64,000 nt of DNA from Actinomycetota bacterium (GTDB lineage Bacteria; Actinomycetota; Thermoleophilia; Solirubrobacterales; 70-9). Shown piece by piece: positions 51,632 through 60,568 of this stretch. The first letter of the stretch is position 1. The number at the start of each line of letters is the position of its first letter. A program made the translations under genes and the position numbers. A model generated the notes under the pieces. That model saw only the letters and a program-made list of their open reading frames with translations, searched no databases and had not been told where the DNA came from. The stretch lies in the NCBI GenBank assembly GCA_018268675.1, contig JAFDWB010000032.1, positions 62,001 to 126,000 of the forward strand, read 5' to 3'.

Positions 51632-52641
51632 CGGGACACCGCCGGTGCCGAGGCGAGGCCCTGACCGTGGGCGCGCTTCCGCTCTGCCGGGAGGTGGCAG
51701 GCATCGAGATGCCCGCCGTCGTCACCCTCGGGCCGCAGCGCGGGCGGCTCGGTGCGGCACTTGTCCATCGCCACCGGGCAGCGGGGGTGGAAGCGACAGC
51801 CACCGGGCAGCTCGGTGAGCGACGGCGGGGTGCCGGGGATCGACCGCAGCCGGCCGGACGTCGCCCGGCTCGGCATCGAGTCGAGCAGGCCCCAGGTGTA
51901 GGGATGGCGCGGGGACTCGAAGATCTCGTCGACGGGCGCGCGCTCGACGATCCTGCCGCCGTACATGACGGCGACGTCGTCGCAGATCTCGGCGACCACC
52001 CCGAGGTCGTGGGTGATCAGCATGATCGCCGAGTCGAACTCGGCACGCAGCCGGCGCAGCAAGACGAGGATCTGAGCCTGCGTGGTGACGTCGAGCGCGG
52101 TCGTCGGCTCGTCGGCGATCAGCACCGACGGGTTGTTGGCGAGCGCCATCGCGATCATCACCCGCTGCCGCATCCCGCCCGAGAACTGGTGGGGATAGTC
52201 GTCGAGGCGGGTGGCCGGTTGGGCGATCCCGACCGCGCCGAGCATGTCGCGCGCCCGCTCGCGGACCTGGGCGCGGGGGATGTCGTTGTGGAGGCGGATC
52301 ATCTCTTCGAGCTGCCAGCCGACCGTGTAGACCGGGTTCAGGCTCGTCGTCGGGTCCTGGAAGATCATCGCGATCTCACCGCCGCGCAGCCGCCGCAGCT
52401 CGGCATCGGCGGCCGTCACCAGGTCGACCCCGTTCAACAGCGCCTGGCCTTCGACCCGCACGCCGCGCGGCAGCAGCCGCATCAGCGAGAGGCTGGTGAC
52501 CGACTTGCCGGAGCCCGACTCCCCGACCAGGCCGAGGACCCGGCCGCGCTCGAGCGTGAAGGAGACGCCGTCGACCGCGCAGGCGGCGCCTTCCCGCGTC
52601 TGAAAGGTGGTTCGGAGCTCTCGTACGTCGAGGACGGTCAT
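51628..52641 (-). CDS. ABC ATPase, dipeptide/oligopeptide type (DppD-like)
   Basis: About 337 aa: Walker [10 protein letters not shown]-loop [20 protein letters not shown], signature [17 protein letters not shown], Walker [13 protein letters not shown], and a C-terminal cysteine region [16 protein letters not shown]. The start at 52641 ([14 protein letters not shown]) fits the family; the in-frame TTG at 52662 adds seven residues. A TATATT -10 candidate (52696-52691) lies on the gene side of operator O3. First gene of the ATPase pair. Confidence 0.92.
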   Translation of the reverse strand: MTVLDVRELRTTFQTREGAACAVDGVSFTLERGRVLGLVGESGSGKSVTSLSLMRLLPRGVRVEGQALLNGVDLVTAADAELRRLRGGEIAMIFQDPTTSLNPVYTVGWQLEEMIRLHNDIPRAQVRERARDMLGAVGIAQPATRLDDYPHQFSGGMRQRVMIAMALANNPSVLIADEPTTALDVTTQAQILVLLRRLRAEFDSAIMLITHDLGVVAEICDDVAVMYGGRIVERAPVDEIFESPRHPYTWGLLDSMPSRATSGRLRSIPGTPPSLTELPGGCRFHPRCPVAMDKCRTEPPALRPEGDDGGHLDACHLPAERKRAHGQGLASAPAVSR

Positions 52642-52702
52642 GGTCGGCAATCCCTGTGGCAAGCCGCCGGCGCTCGGCGACGATCTGCAATATACCCTGA
52701 CG

Positions 52703-52714
52703 GAAATCGGTTTC
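52703..52714. promoter_or_regulatory. LacI-type operator O3 (imperfect)
   Basis: GAAATCGGTTTC differs from the consensus by one base. It lies just upstream of the TATATT -10 candidate of the ATPase operon, covering the spacer region, and 17 bp before the SMP-30 start on the other side. Position is typical of a repressor site. Confidence 0.62.
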
Positions 52715-52730
52715 GCAAGTTTCGCGACTC

Positions 52731-53636
52731 ATGCCCCCGCTCCCACCGAGACCCCGCCGCCGATCGGCCCCGGGCACGCCCACCCCGGTTCCCGGCGTCC
52801 CGCGCTGTCGACTGGGGGAGAGCCCGGCCTGGGACGCTGCCGCCCGTCGGGTGACCTGGGTCGACGTCCACGGCGAAGCCGTCCACCGGCTCGATCCGGA
52901 GAGTGGACGGTGCGCCACCACGGCGATCGGCGAGCGCCTCGGCGCCGCCGCGCCGGCGGCGGGGGGAGGGATGGTGATCGCCGCCCGCAGCGGCTTCCTG
53001 CGGCTCGGGGAGACCGGCGGGCTGGTGCGGCTGGCCGAGGTCGAGGCCGCGCCGCGGACCCGGATGAATGACGGCAAGTGCGACCCGCGGGGGCGCTTCT
53101 GGGCGGGGTCGATGTCGGAGGTCGACGAGCCGACCGCGGCGCTCTACTGCCTCTCGCCCGACGGTACCGTGCGGCGGCGCCTCGGCGGCATCGTGGTCTC
53201 CAACGGGATCGGCTGGTCACCCGACGGCGCCACCATGTACTACGTCGACAGCGGCCGCGGGCGAGTCGACCAGCTCGAGTTCGACCTCCGGTCCGGCGAG
53301 CTCGGGGAGCGCCGGCCGCTGGTCGGGATCCCGCCCGAGCAGGGCGTGCCCGACGGCCTCGCGGTGGACGTCGAAGGCTGCGTCTGGGTGGCCCTGTTCG
53401 GCGGCGGCACCCTGCGCCGCTTCCTCGCCGACGGAAGACCGGCGGGCCAACTCCGCCTCCCGGCCCCCCTCGTCACCAGCTGCGCCTTCGCCGGCCCCTC
53501 CCTCGAAGATCTCTACATCACGACCGCCGCCCACCTGCCCGCCGCCGCCCGCTCGCCGCTGTCAGGCGCCCTCTTCCGCTGCCGCCCCCCGACGCCCGGG
53601 CTACCGGTCGCCCCGTTCGCGTCGAGCTCGCGGTGA
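52731..53636 (+). CDS. SMP-30/gluconolactonase-family protein
   Basis: A 301-aa six-bladed propeller enzyme. Family marks are RLGESPAWDAAARRVTWVDV (catalytic Glu), TRMNDGKCDPRGRFWAGSMS (Asn and Asp), GIVVSNGIGWSPDGATMYYV and GVPDGLAVDVEGCVWVALFG (second metal Asn/Asp). These hydrolyse sugar lactones with a divalent metal. A Pro/Arg-rich start (about 20 residues) precedes the fold. It is divergent from the ATPases across O3, indicating an oxidised sugar intermediate in the pathway. Confidence 0.9.
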   Translation: MPPLPPRPRRRSAPGTPTPVPGVPRCRLGESPAWDAAARRVTWVDVHGEAVHRLDPESGRCATTAIGERLGAAAPAAGGGMVIAARSGFLRLGETGGLVRLAEVEAAPRTRMNDGKCDPRGRFWAGSMSEVDEPTAALYCLSPDGTVRRRLGGIVVSNGIGWSPDGATMYYVDSGRGRVDQLEFDLRSGELGERRPLVGIPPEQGVPDGLAVDVEGCVWVALFGGGTLRRFLADGRPAGQLRLPAPLVTSCAFAGPSLEDLYITTAAHLPAAARSPLSGALFRCRPPTPGLPVAPFASSSR

Positions 53637-53697
53637 TCCTCGGTGGCGTGGGAGGTCCGTCCGTCTTCCCCACGCCTTCCCATTGCTCAGGACTTTG

Positions 53698-53740
53698 CTG
53701 TGGAGAGAAAGTCGCTCTATACGCGACTAAAGCTCCACAG
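53698..53740. terminator. Hairpin between convergent genes
   Basis: CTGTGGAG (53698-53705) pairs with CTCCACAG (53733-53740), and inside it AGTCG (53710-53714) with CGACT (53724-53728), separated by a purine-rich internal loop. It lies between the SMP-30 gene and the alanine-racemase-fold gene and is likely bidirectional. Confidence 0.55.
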
Positions 53741-53778
53741 GCGCCCGGTGACGCACCTCGGACGGCCGCCGGCGCCCC

Positions 53779-54894
53779 CTACCGCCCATCGATCGCCGCA
53801 TTTGCCCGAACTCTTCCGTCCTCGAGCAGGACCAGGTGGTCGGCGAGGTGGGCGACGGTGCAGACGTGGTTGGGGATGACCGCGACCACGTCGCCGAGGC
53901 GGGGGGCGGAGGCGCCGGGAGGGATCGGGACGACCGCGTGGTAGTCGAAGACGCGCGTCACCCGTAGGTTCGGGTAGCGGGCGAGGAGGCCGTGGCCGGG
54001 GAGCCACTCGGGCCGGTCGCGGCCGAGCGCCTTGGCGCCGGCGTCGAGGACGAGCTGGCCCGGGACCGCCGTGCTGATCACGGTGGCGGCGACCGCCAGG
54101 GCCACGTCGGCTTCGCTCGCCGCCCCGAGCGCGACCTGCTGGAGATCGTGGAAGACGTAGGTGCCCGGCCGCAGCTCGGTCAGCCCGTCGGCCGGATGCG
54201 GGGCGGTCGGCGTCGAACCGCCGCTGACGACCGGGGACTCGAAGCCTGCCGCCGCGAGGGAGGCGACGGCCGCCCGCAGCGCCGCGGCCTGGTCGGCCGC
54301 GGCCTGCGCCGGCGCGGCCGGCGAGGAGTAGGCGTGGCCAGGGTAGGTGAACACCCCGGCGACCGCCAGCCCCTGCCGGGCCGCGACGCCGGCCAGCTCC
54401 CCGGCCCGCCCGGGCTCGACGCCGGAGCGATGGTGCCCGCAATCGACCTCGATCAGCACCCGCAGCGGGCGCCCGGAGCCCGCCACCGCGGCGGCGAGCC
54501 GCGCCGCGGCCGCGGCGCCGTCGAGGCCGACGGTCAGCCGCGACCCTTCGTGCAGCGCCCGCAGCCGCGGCGCGGTTCCCGCGTCCGCCCAGAGCGGCGC
54601 GGCGATCAGGAGGTCGTCGAAGCCGGCGGCGGCGAAGCGCTCCCCCATCCCCAGGGTGCCGACGGTCAACCCGTCCATCCCCGCCTCGCGCTGCATGCCG
54701 GCCAGCGCGGTCGAGCTGTGGGTCTTCACGTGCGGCCGCAGCCGGATCCCCGCGGCCGCGGTCTGCGCCCGCTGCGCGGCGAGGTTGGCGCGCAGGGTCG
54801 GCAGGTCGACCACCGCGCACGGCGTCCGCAGGCCCACGGGGAGGTTGACCAGCCCGGGGGCGAACGGAGAGGCCGCTACAGAAACCGGTTTCAC
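53779..54894 (-). CDS. Alanine-racemase-fold PLP enzyme (D-threonine aldolase/DSD1-like)
   Basis: A 371-aa fold-type III PLP enzyme. The N-terminal segment TPCAVVDLPTLRANLAAQRA and the lysine in RLRPHVKTHSST (PLP Schiff base) match D-threonine aldolase / D-serine dehydratase relatives. Further segments are RVLIEVDCGHHRSGVEPG, AGVFTYPGHAYSSP and VVSGGSTPTAP, with the late metal motif HAVVPIPP. It would cleave or dehydrate a D-hydroxy-amino acid. The GTG start overlaps operator O4 and TAGCGT lies 7 bp upstream, so the mRNA may be leaderless; a later start is the alternative. Confidence 0.87.
   Translation of the reverse strand: MKPVSVAASPFAPGLVNLPVGLRTPCAVVDLPTLRANLAAQRAQTAAAGIRLRPHVKTHSSTALAGMQREAGMDGLTVGTLGMGERFAAAGFDDLLIAAPLWADAGTAPRLRALHEGSRLTVGLDGAAAAARLAAAVAGSGRPLRVLIEVDCGHHRSGVEPGRAGELAGVAARQGLAVAGVFTYPGHAYSSPAAPAQAAADQAAALRAAVASLAAAGFESPVVSGGSTPTAPHPADGLTELRPGTYVFHDLQQVALGAASEADVALAVAATVISTAVPGQLVLDAGAKALGRDRPEWLPGHGLLARYPNLRVTRVFDYHAVVPIPPGASAPRLGDVVAVIPNHVCTVAHLADHLVLLEDGRVRANAAIDGR
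54881..54892. promoter_or_regulatory. LacI-type operator O4, overlapping a start codon
   Basis: A perfect GAAACCGGTTTC that lies within the first codons of the alanine-racemase-fold gene (GTG at 54894). It is 54 bp from the stop-side end of the LacI gene to the right. Binding here would stop transcription directly. Confidence 0.7.
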
Positions 54895-54945
54895 GATAGC
54901 GACGCTAGCAGACGGCGCGCGACCGCCCGCGCGCTCGGGGCCCCG

Positions 54946-55995
54946 CTACCGGGGCGGGGCGGTCGACTCGCGCTCGATCACCTCGGGCGCATAGTCGAGC
55001 ACCCTGGACGCGGCGGCGCCGCCGAGGATCTGCTCGATCAGGGCGTCGACCGCCGCCGCGCCGAGCTCTTCGGTCGGCATCTGCACGGTGGTCAGCGCGG
55101 GACTGAGGTAGGCGGCTAGCGGCGTCTCGTCGGCGGTGATCACCGAGAGGTCGCGGGGCACGTTCAGGTCGTGCTGGTAGGCCGTCCGCATCACCCCGAC
55201 GGCCTGGACCAGCGAGGCGGTGAAGATCGCAGTCACGTCGTCGTGGTCGCCGAGCAGTGTCGCGGCCGCGCGGGCGCCGCCGTCCTCGGAGAGGCCGCCT
55301 TCGACGATCAGGTCGCCGTCGAGATCGAGTTCCTTGGCGGCTTTGCGGAAGCCGGCCGAGAGGCGCCGGGTCGAGTCGAGGCTGCCGGCGCCGGTGACGT
55401 GGGCGATCCGCGTGTGGCCGAGCTCCTTCAGATAGCCGAGCGCGGCGCGGCCGGCCAACGCTTCGTTGAGGACGACGTTGTGGCCGCTGCCGCGGACGCC
55501 GCGGTTGACGAACACGTGGGGGATGCCGCGCGTCCGCAAGGTCGCGATGAGCGGGTGGCGGGGCTGCGCCGAGGCGACCATCACGCCGTTGATCCGCCCC
55601 GTCTGCACGAGGCGCTCGACCATCTTGGTCGTTTCCCGGGGGACGAGGTCCTCGGCGGTGAGGACGGTGAAGTCGCGCTCCATCGCCCGTTTGACCGCGC
55701 CGCGGATGACGCGGGCGAAGAAGGCGTTGGTCAGGTCCGGGATCAGCAGGCTGAGGACACCGGTGTCGGCGCGGGTCAGCCCGCGGGCCGCCGCGTGAGG
55801 GCTGTAGCCGAGCCGCTCGGCCGCGTCGTGGATCCGCCGGCGCACCTCCTCGCGGGCGCGCAGGCCGGGGTGGTCGTTGAGCACGCGCGACGCCAGCGAC
55901 TTGGAGACTCCGGCCTCTTCGGCGACGTCGACCAGACGCACACGTGGGGGCGGCGCACTCGTCCGATCCCCTACACCGTTCGAGTTCTCAGCCAT
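54946..55995 (-). CDS. LacI-family transcriptional regulator
   Basis: A 349-aa repressor. The LacI helix-turn-helix and hinge lie at about residues 17-70 (VRLVDVAEEAGVSKSLASRV, then NDHPGLRAREEVRRRI and YSPHAAARGL). The periplasmic-binding-like effector domain follows (VLSLLIPDLTNAFFARVIRG, VMVASAQPRHPLIATL, IPHVFVNRGVRGSGH, LSVITADETPLAAYLSP). It is the only LacI gene in the window and the obvious ligand of the five GAAACCGGTTTC sites; its effector is unknown. About 30 bp separate it from the upstream AraC gene on the same strand. Confidence 0.92.
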   Translation of the reverse strand: MAENSNGVGDRTSAPPPRVRLVDVAEEAGVSKSLASRVLNDHPGLRAREEVRRRIHDAAERLGYSPHAAARGLTRADTGVLSLLIPDLTNAFFARVIRGAVKRAMERDFTVLTAEDLVPRETTKMVERLVQTGRINGVMVASAQPRHPLIATLRTRGIPHVFVNRGVRGSGHNVVLNEALAGRAALGYLKELGHTRIAHVTGAGSLDSTRRLSAGFRKAAKELDLDGDLIVEGGLSEDGGARAAATLLGDHDDVTAIFTASLVQAVGVMRTAYQHDLNVPRDLSVITADETPLAAYLSPALTTVQMPTEELGAAAVDALIEQILGGAAASRVLDYAPEVIERESTAPPR

Positions 55996-56025
55996 CGGAC
56001 TTGGGAGCTTAGTGTCACCGGCGCT

Positions 56026-56892
56026 TCAGGGGCCGCCGTCCCGTCGCCCCGGACCGATCGCCGCACCGCCCGCGCGGTACTCGCGCGGCGGCTCGCCCGC
56101 CAGCGCCCGGAAGCGCCGCGAGAAGTGGTACTCGTCGGCGAAGCCGAGCACCTGGGCGATCGCCGCGTGGGTCATCTGGGTGCTCCGCAGCAGGTCCTGC
56201 GCCGCCTTGACCCGCTGCTCGTCGCGGTAGCGGCCCGGCGCGACGCCGAGCTCGCGGGTGAAGCGGCGGCGGAACGTCTCGTACGGCAGGCCGCACTCGG
56301 CGGCGACCTCGGTCAGCGGGAGGGCCGCGGTGGCGTCCTCGGCGAGCAGGCGGCGACCGCGCTCGATCGGGTCGCCGTCGCCGCCGCCGCCGGCGGTCTC
56401 ACCGCCGACCACGGCGCTCAGCAGGAGGAGGAACCGCAGCAGCTCCTCGAGCGCCGAGCGCGGCGTCCCGGGAGGCGGCGCGCCGACCGCGGCGCGGATC
56501 CGCTCGATCCACGGCTCCGGCGCGCCGACGTGGCGGACCGGCTGCTCGCCGCCGGGGATGCCGGCGGCGAAGAACAGGTCGAAGATCGGCCCTTCGAAGA
56601 TGACGAAGACCTCGCTCCAGGTGCCGCCGTCGTCGGGCCCGTACCAGTGGCGACTCCCCGGCCGCACGACGATCGCGTCACCGGCCCCGAGCTCCGCGCG
56701 CCTGCCGGCCGGGTCGCGGTACCTGCCGTGGCCGCCGCAGACGAGCACCAGCGCGTAGGCGTCGATCCGGCGCCAGGGGCGCTCCGGCATCGGCGGCTCG
56801 CGGGGCGCGATGACGGCGACCCGGATGCGCCCGAAGGACATCGCCGGGGCTCCGGCGCGAAGCACGGTGGTCTCGTCCGCGGCTGCCTCCAT
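56026..56892 (-). CDS. AraC-family transcriptional regulator
   Basis: A 288-aa regulator. An N-terminal cupin-like ligand domain (about 20-120: GGHGRYRDPAGRRAELGAGD, VRPGSRHWYGPDDGGTWSEV) and a C-terminal double helix-turn-helix (about 195-275: LPLTEVAAECGLPYETFRRR, FTRELGVAPGRYRDEQRVKA, IAQVLGFADEYHFSRRFRAL) are typical. It probably activates the pathway in response to a sugar-like ligand. It starts 20 bp from operator O5 and is divergent from the aldehyde dehydrogenase operon. Confidence 0.9.
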   Translation of the reverse strand: MEAAADETTVLRAGAPAMSFGRIRVAVIAPREPPMPERPWRRIDAYALVLVCGGHGRYRDPAGRRAELGAGDAIVVRPGSRHWYGPDDGGTWSEVFVIFEGPIFDLFFAAGIPGGEQPVRHVGAPEPWIERIRAAVGAPPPGTPRSALEELLRFLLLLSAVVGGETAGGGGDGDPIERGRRLLAEDATAALPLTEVAAECGLPYETFRRRFTRELGVAPGRYRDEQRVKAAQDLLRSTQMTHAAIAQVLGFADEYHFSRRFRALAGEPPREYRAGGAAIGPGRRDGGP

Positions 56893-56911
56893 GTGCCCTG
56901 AAGATAGGATA

Positions 56912-56923
56912 GAAACCGGTTTC
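56912..56923. promoter_or_regulatory. LacI-type operator O5
   Basis: A perfect GAAACCGGTTTC immediately after a TAGGAT -10 candidate (56905-56910) for rightward transcription, 21 bp before the aldehyde dehydrogenase start, a classical repressor position. It is also 20 bp from the AraC gene start, so it may tie the two regulators together. Confidence 0.75.
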
Positions 56924-56943
56924 CTGCAATACTCCGCAGCGCC

Positions 56944-58413
56944 ATGATGCCCGCCGTCGAAACCCGATCCACCCCCGTCCCCCAGGGCGACACCCTCTTC
57001 GTCGCCGGGGAGTGGCGGGCTGCCGCGAGGGCCGGCGAGCGCTTCGATCCGTCGCGACCCGAGCGCTCGACCGGCCTCTTCGCGGCGGCGGCGGCCGCCG
57101 ACGTGGAGGACGCCTACGCCGCCGCCGTGGCCGCGGCGCCGGCCTGGGCCGCGACCCCCGCCCCGGCCCGCGCCGAGCTGCTGCGGCGCGCGGCGGACTG
57201 CCTGGCCGCCCGCGCCGAGGCGGCGGCGCTGCGGCTGACCGCGGACATGGGCAAGGCGATCGGCGACGCCCGCGCCGAGGTGCGGCGCGGCGCGGCGATC
57301 CTCCGCTACTTCGCCGGCGAGCTCGAACAGCCGATCGGCGAGACCTACGCCAGCGCCGACCCGGCGACCGCGCTCTCGACCTTCGAGCAGCCGCTGGGGG
57401 TGGCCTGCGTGATCACGCCGTGGAACTTCCCCGTGGCGATCCCGCTCTGGAAGCTCGCCCCGGCGATCGGGTTCGGCAACACCGTCGTCTGGAAGCCGGC
57501 CGAGGCGGCCTCGGGAAGCGCCGTGCTCCTCGCCGAGGTGCTCGCCGACGCGGGCCTGCCGGCGGGCGTGCTCAACCTGATCACCGGCCACGGGTCCGAG
57601 CTCTCCGCCGCGCTCACCGGCGCCGAACGGCTCGCGGCGATCACCTTCACCGGCTCGGGGACGGTCGGGACGCGGCTGCGCCAGGCGGTCGCCGACCGCA
57701 ACGTCAAGGTGCAGCTCGAGCTCGGCGGCAAGAACCCGGCGATCGTCCTCGCCGACGCCGATCTGGCCGACGCCGCGCTGCAGGTGACGCGCGGCGCGAT
57801 GCTGGCGACGGGGCAGCGCTGCACGGCGACCAGCCGCGTCTACGTCGAGCGCCCGGTGGCCGACGAGTTCGCCCGGCTGCTGGCCGACCAGGTCGGGCGG
57901 CTCGTCGTCGGCGACCCGTTCGACGAGGCGACCCAGGTGGGGCCGCTGGCGTCGGCCGAGCAGGCCGCCACGGTCGCCGAGTACTTCGCCCTCGCCCGGG
58001 CCGAGGGGGCGCGGGTGATCGCCGGCGACCTCGCCGCCACCGCGGAGGGCTGCTTCGCGGTCCCCACGGTGATCGCCGACGTTGCCCCCGACAGCCGCGT
58101 CGTCCGCGAGGAGGTCTTCGGCCCGCTCCTCGTCCTCTTCGTCGTCGACGACCTCGAGGACGCCCTCGGCGCCGCCAACGAGACCGACTTCGGCCTCTCC
58201 TCGGCGATCTTCACCCGCGATCTCGGCAAGGCGATGCGCTTCGTCCGCGAGACCCAGACCGGCCTCGTCCACGTCAACCGGGAGACGGCCGGGGTCGAGC
58301 CGCACGTGCCGTTCGGCGGCGTCAAGGGATCGAGCAGCCTCAGCCGGGAGCAGGGCAAGGCCGCGCGCCAGTTCTTCACCACGACGAAGACCGTGTACCT
58401 GAGGTCCACATGA
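56944..58413 (+). CDS. NAD(P)-dependent aldehyde dehydrogenase
   Basis: A 489-aa enzyme. Key segments are VACVITPWNFPVAIPLWKLA, the NAD loop FTGSGTVGTRLRQAV, the general-base VQLELGGKNPAIVLADADLA (Glu), the catalytic GQRCTATSRVYV (Cys) and EVFGPLLVLFVV. It resembles succinate-semialdehyde or 2-oxoglutarate-semialdehyde dehydrogenases of sugar-acid catabolism. An ATG three bases later (56947) is an alternative start. Its stop overlaps the oxidase start. Confidence 0.93.
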   Translation: MMPAVETRSTPVPQGDTLFVAGEWRAAARAGERFDPSRPERSTGLFAAAAAADVEDAYAAAVAAAPAWAATPAPARAELLRRAADCLAARAEAAALRLTADMGKAIGDARAEVRRGAAILRYFAGELEQPIGETYASADPATALSTFEQPLGVACVITPWNFPVAIPLWKLAPAIGFGNTVVWKPAEAASGSAVLLAEVLADAGLPAGVLNLITGHGSELSAALTGAERLAAITFTGSGTVGTRLRQAVADRNVKVQLELGGKNPAIVLADADLADAALQVTRGAMLATGQRCTATSRVYVERPVADEFARLLADQVGRLVVGDPFDEATQVGPLASAEQAATVAEYFALARAEGARVIAGDLAATAEGCFAVPTVIADVAPDSRVVREEVFGPLLVLFVVDDLEDALGAANETDFGLSSAIFTRDLGKAMRFVRETQTGLVHVNRETAGVEPHVPFGGVKGSSSLSREQGKAARQFFTTTKTVYLRST

Positions 58414-59648
58414 CCGAGGGGTTCGACGCGGTCGTCGTCGGCGCCGGGGCGCTCGGCGCCAGCACCGCCTACCACCTGCTGCGCGAAGGCCGCAGCGTGG
58501 CGCTCCTCGACCGCGGCCGGGTCGTCGCCGAGACCTCGCCGCGGGCCGCCGGGCTCTCGATGCAGCTGCGCGACGACCTGATCTCGCCGATCGCCCGGCT
58601 CAGCGTGGCCAAGCTCCTCGCCTTCGAGGAGGAGACCGGGGTCCCGCTCACGGTCCACCGCTCGGGCAGCATCAAGGTCGCCCGCGCCGATGCCGACGAG
58701 GCCCAGATCCACGCCGAGGTCCGCCGCGCCGCCGCGAGCGGCCTCGAGCTCGACCACATCGGCCCCGAGCGCGCGCGGCGGCTCGCGCCCTGGTTCGACC
58801 CCGCGAACGCGACGGCGATGTGGTTCGCGCCCGGCGACACCTATATGGAGCCGGGCGACGTCCCCCACGCCTACGTCGCCGCCTTTCGCGCCGGCGGTGG
58901 ATGTGTCCGCGAGCACGCCGAGGTGACGGCGATCGGCAGCGAGGGCGGCGACGTCACCCACGTCGGCTGTCGCGACGGCGCGAAGCTCGAGACCGGCGCC
59001 GTCGTCGTCGCCGCCGGAGCCTGGTCACCGGTCGTCGCCGCGCTCGCCGACGCCGCGGTCCCGCTCTGGCCGGTCCGCCACCAGCTCTTCACCACCACCC
59101 GGCTGCCCGGCGTCGACAACACCCAGCCCGCCGTGCGGATCATGGACGCGCGGACCTACACGCGTCCCTACGACGGCGGCCTGATGTTCGGCGGCTACGA
59201 GGCCGACCCGGTGACCATGGACCTGCGCCGGGAGAGCCCGACCTTCGGGATCGCGACCATGCCCCTGGACGGCGAGCCGCTCGGGAAGATGCTGGCGATG
59301 GTGAGGGACGAGTTCCCCTCCCTCGCCGGCGCCGAGCGACGCGAGCTGCGGGGCGGCCTGACGACGCTCGTCCCCGACGGGCGCTTCCTCGTCGGCCCGC
59401 TCGACCCGCTCGCGGGCCTCTGGCTGATCAGCGGCTGCAACGTCGGCGGCCTCTCGACCTCTCCCGCGCTGGGCCAGCACCTGGCCCGCTGGATCGCGAC
59501 CGGCGAGCGTCCCGAGGAGCTGGCGCCCTTCGACCCGAACCGCTTCGGCGATACCTACCTCGACCCGGCCGCGCTGCGCGAGGCGGCGGTGAGAACGTAC
59601 ACGCACAAGTACTCCAGCGAAGAGGTCTACCAAGATCGCCAAGCCTGA
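58410..59648 (+). CDS. FAD-dependent amino acid/amine oxidoreductase (DadA/SoxB type)
   Basis: A 412-aa flavoprotein. The N-terminal GxGxxG loop is VVVGAGALGASTAYHLL. Later segments VVVAAGAWSPVVAALADAAV, VRHQLFTTTRLPGVDNTQPA and LWLISGCNVGGLSTSPALGQ match D-amino-acid dehydrogenase, sarcosine oxidase and dimethylglycine oxidase relatives. It would oxidise an amine or amino acid made in the pathway to the imine and aldehyde. Coupled to the aldehyde dehydrogenase by overlap (ATGA), which suggests successive steps. Confidence 0.9.
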   Translation: MTEGFDAVVVGAGALGASTAYHLLREGRSVALLDRGRVVAETSPRAAGLSMQLRDDLISPIARLSVAKLLAFEEETGVPLTVHRSGSIKVARADADEAQIHAEVRRAAASGLELDHIGPERARRLAPWFDPANATAMWFAPGDTYMEPGDVPHAYVAAFRAGGGCVREHAEVTAIGSEGGDVTHVGCRDGAKLETGAVVVAAGAWSPVVAALADAAVPLWPVRHQLFTTTRLPGVDNTQPAVRIMDARTYTRPYDGGLMFGGYEADPVTMDLRRESPTFGIATMPLDGEPLGKMLAMVRDEFPSLAGAERRELRGGLTTLVPDGRFLVGPLDPLAGLWLISGCNVGGLSTSPALGQHLARWIATGERPEELAPFDPNRFGDTYLDPAALREAAVRTYTHKYSSEEVYQDRQA

Positions 59649-59723
59649 CCACCAGAGCCATTCTCAGCGAGCAACTCGCAACCTACGGTGTGCTCGCAAA
59701 CCAGTAACGGAGGTGAACGAACA

Positions 59724-60521
59724 GTGCGAACCGATGTCAGCGACGCGCAGGTGAAGAAGTACCAGGAGGATGGCTTCCTGATCATGGAGGAGTTCCTCGA
59801 CGCCGAGGAGCTCGCCCGGTGGCGGAGCTCGATCGCGCAGGCGGCGACCGCCCGGATCGAGAATCCCGACGGCAAGTCGAACCTCGAGGACGAGGGCTAC
59901 TACCGCAGCGTGTTCACCCAGCTGAGCGGGCTGCGGCGGCTCAGCGCGGAGGTCGAGGAGCTGCTGCTCGATCCCCGGATCGGCGCGCTCGCGGCGCGGC
60001 TCGCCGGTACCGACGGGGTCAGGCTGTGGAACGACCAGGCGCTCTTCAAGCCGCCGTTCGGCAATCCGACCGCCTGGCATTTCGACATGCCCAAGTGGTC
60101 GTTCGACGACGCCCGCGCGCTCACCGTGTGGGTGGCGCTGGAGGACGCGACGCTGGAGAACGGGTGCATGTGGTACGTCCCCGGCTCACAGAAGACGGCC
60201 CGCATCGAGTCGATCCCGCTCGGCCCCAACCTGGGCGCCGTCTTCGACGGCTATCCCGAGTGGCGGGAGATCGAAACCGTCCCCGCCGTCCTCCCCGCCG
60301 GTGGCGCGGTCTGGCACGGCGGCCTCACCGCGCACGGGGCGGGCGCCAACATGACGGCCCGGCCCCGCGACGCGATGACCTGCGCCTACATGCCACTCGA
60401 GGTCACCTACAACGGTCGCCGCGACGACTACGTGATCTCCGAGGAGTACGCGGCCAGGCTGGCGGTGGGCGATCCCCTCGACGACGCGGAGGTCTTCCCG
60501 ATCGTCTGGCAGCGGGCCTGA
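59724..60521 (+). CDS. Phytanoyl-CoA dioxygenase (PhyH) family protein
   Basis: A 265-aa Fe(II)/2-oxoglutarate oxygenase. The metal facial triad appears as WHFDMPKWS (His119, Asp121) and a distal His in GGLTAHGAGANMTARPRDAM, with the Arg after it binding 2-oxoglutarate. The early segment is QEDGFLIMEEFLDAEELARW. The GTG at 59724 is chosen for its GGAGGTGAACGAAC ribosome site. It follows the oxidase by 75 bp and probably hydroxylates a pathway substrate; family members act on diverse small molecules. Confidence 0.9.
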   Translation: MRTDVSDAQVKKYQEDGFLIMEEFLDAEELARWRSSIAQAATARIENPDGKSNLEDEGYYRSVFTQLSGLRRLSAEVEELLLDPRIGALAARLAGTDGVRLWNDQALFKPPFGNPTAWHFDMPKWSFDDARALTVWVALEDATLENGCMWYVPGSQKTARIESIPLGPNLGAVFDGYPEWREIETVPAVLPAGGAVWHGGLTAHGAGANMTARPRDAMTCAYMPLEVTYNGRRDDYVISEEYAARLAVGDPLDDAEVFPIVWQRA

Positions 60522-60533
60522 CGGGCGCCGGCC

Positions 60534-60568
60534 GGTGAGTCGGCGCCCCGGATCGGCGCCGACTCACC
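60534..60568. terminator. Perfect bidirectional terminator hairpin
   Basis: GGTGAGTCGGCGCC (60534-60547) pairs with GGCGCCGACTCACC (60555-60568), 14 perfect base pairs around a 7-nt loop. It separates the convergent PhyH and RraA genes and includes the RraA stop codon (60564-60566) in its stem. Confidence 0.75.

Noticed and set aside
56026-58305. Leftward 759-codon open frame through the aldehyde dehydrogenase
   Set aside because: Only its last 288 codons (AraC regulator) make a recognisable protein; the front part is antisense to a clear aldehyde dehydrogenase gene.
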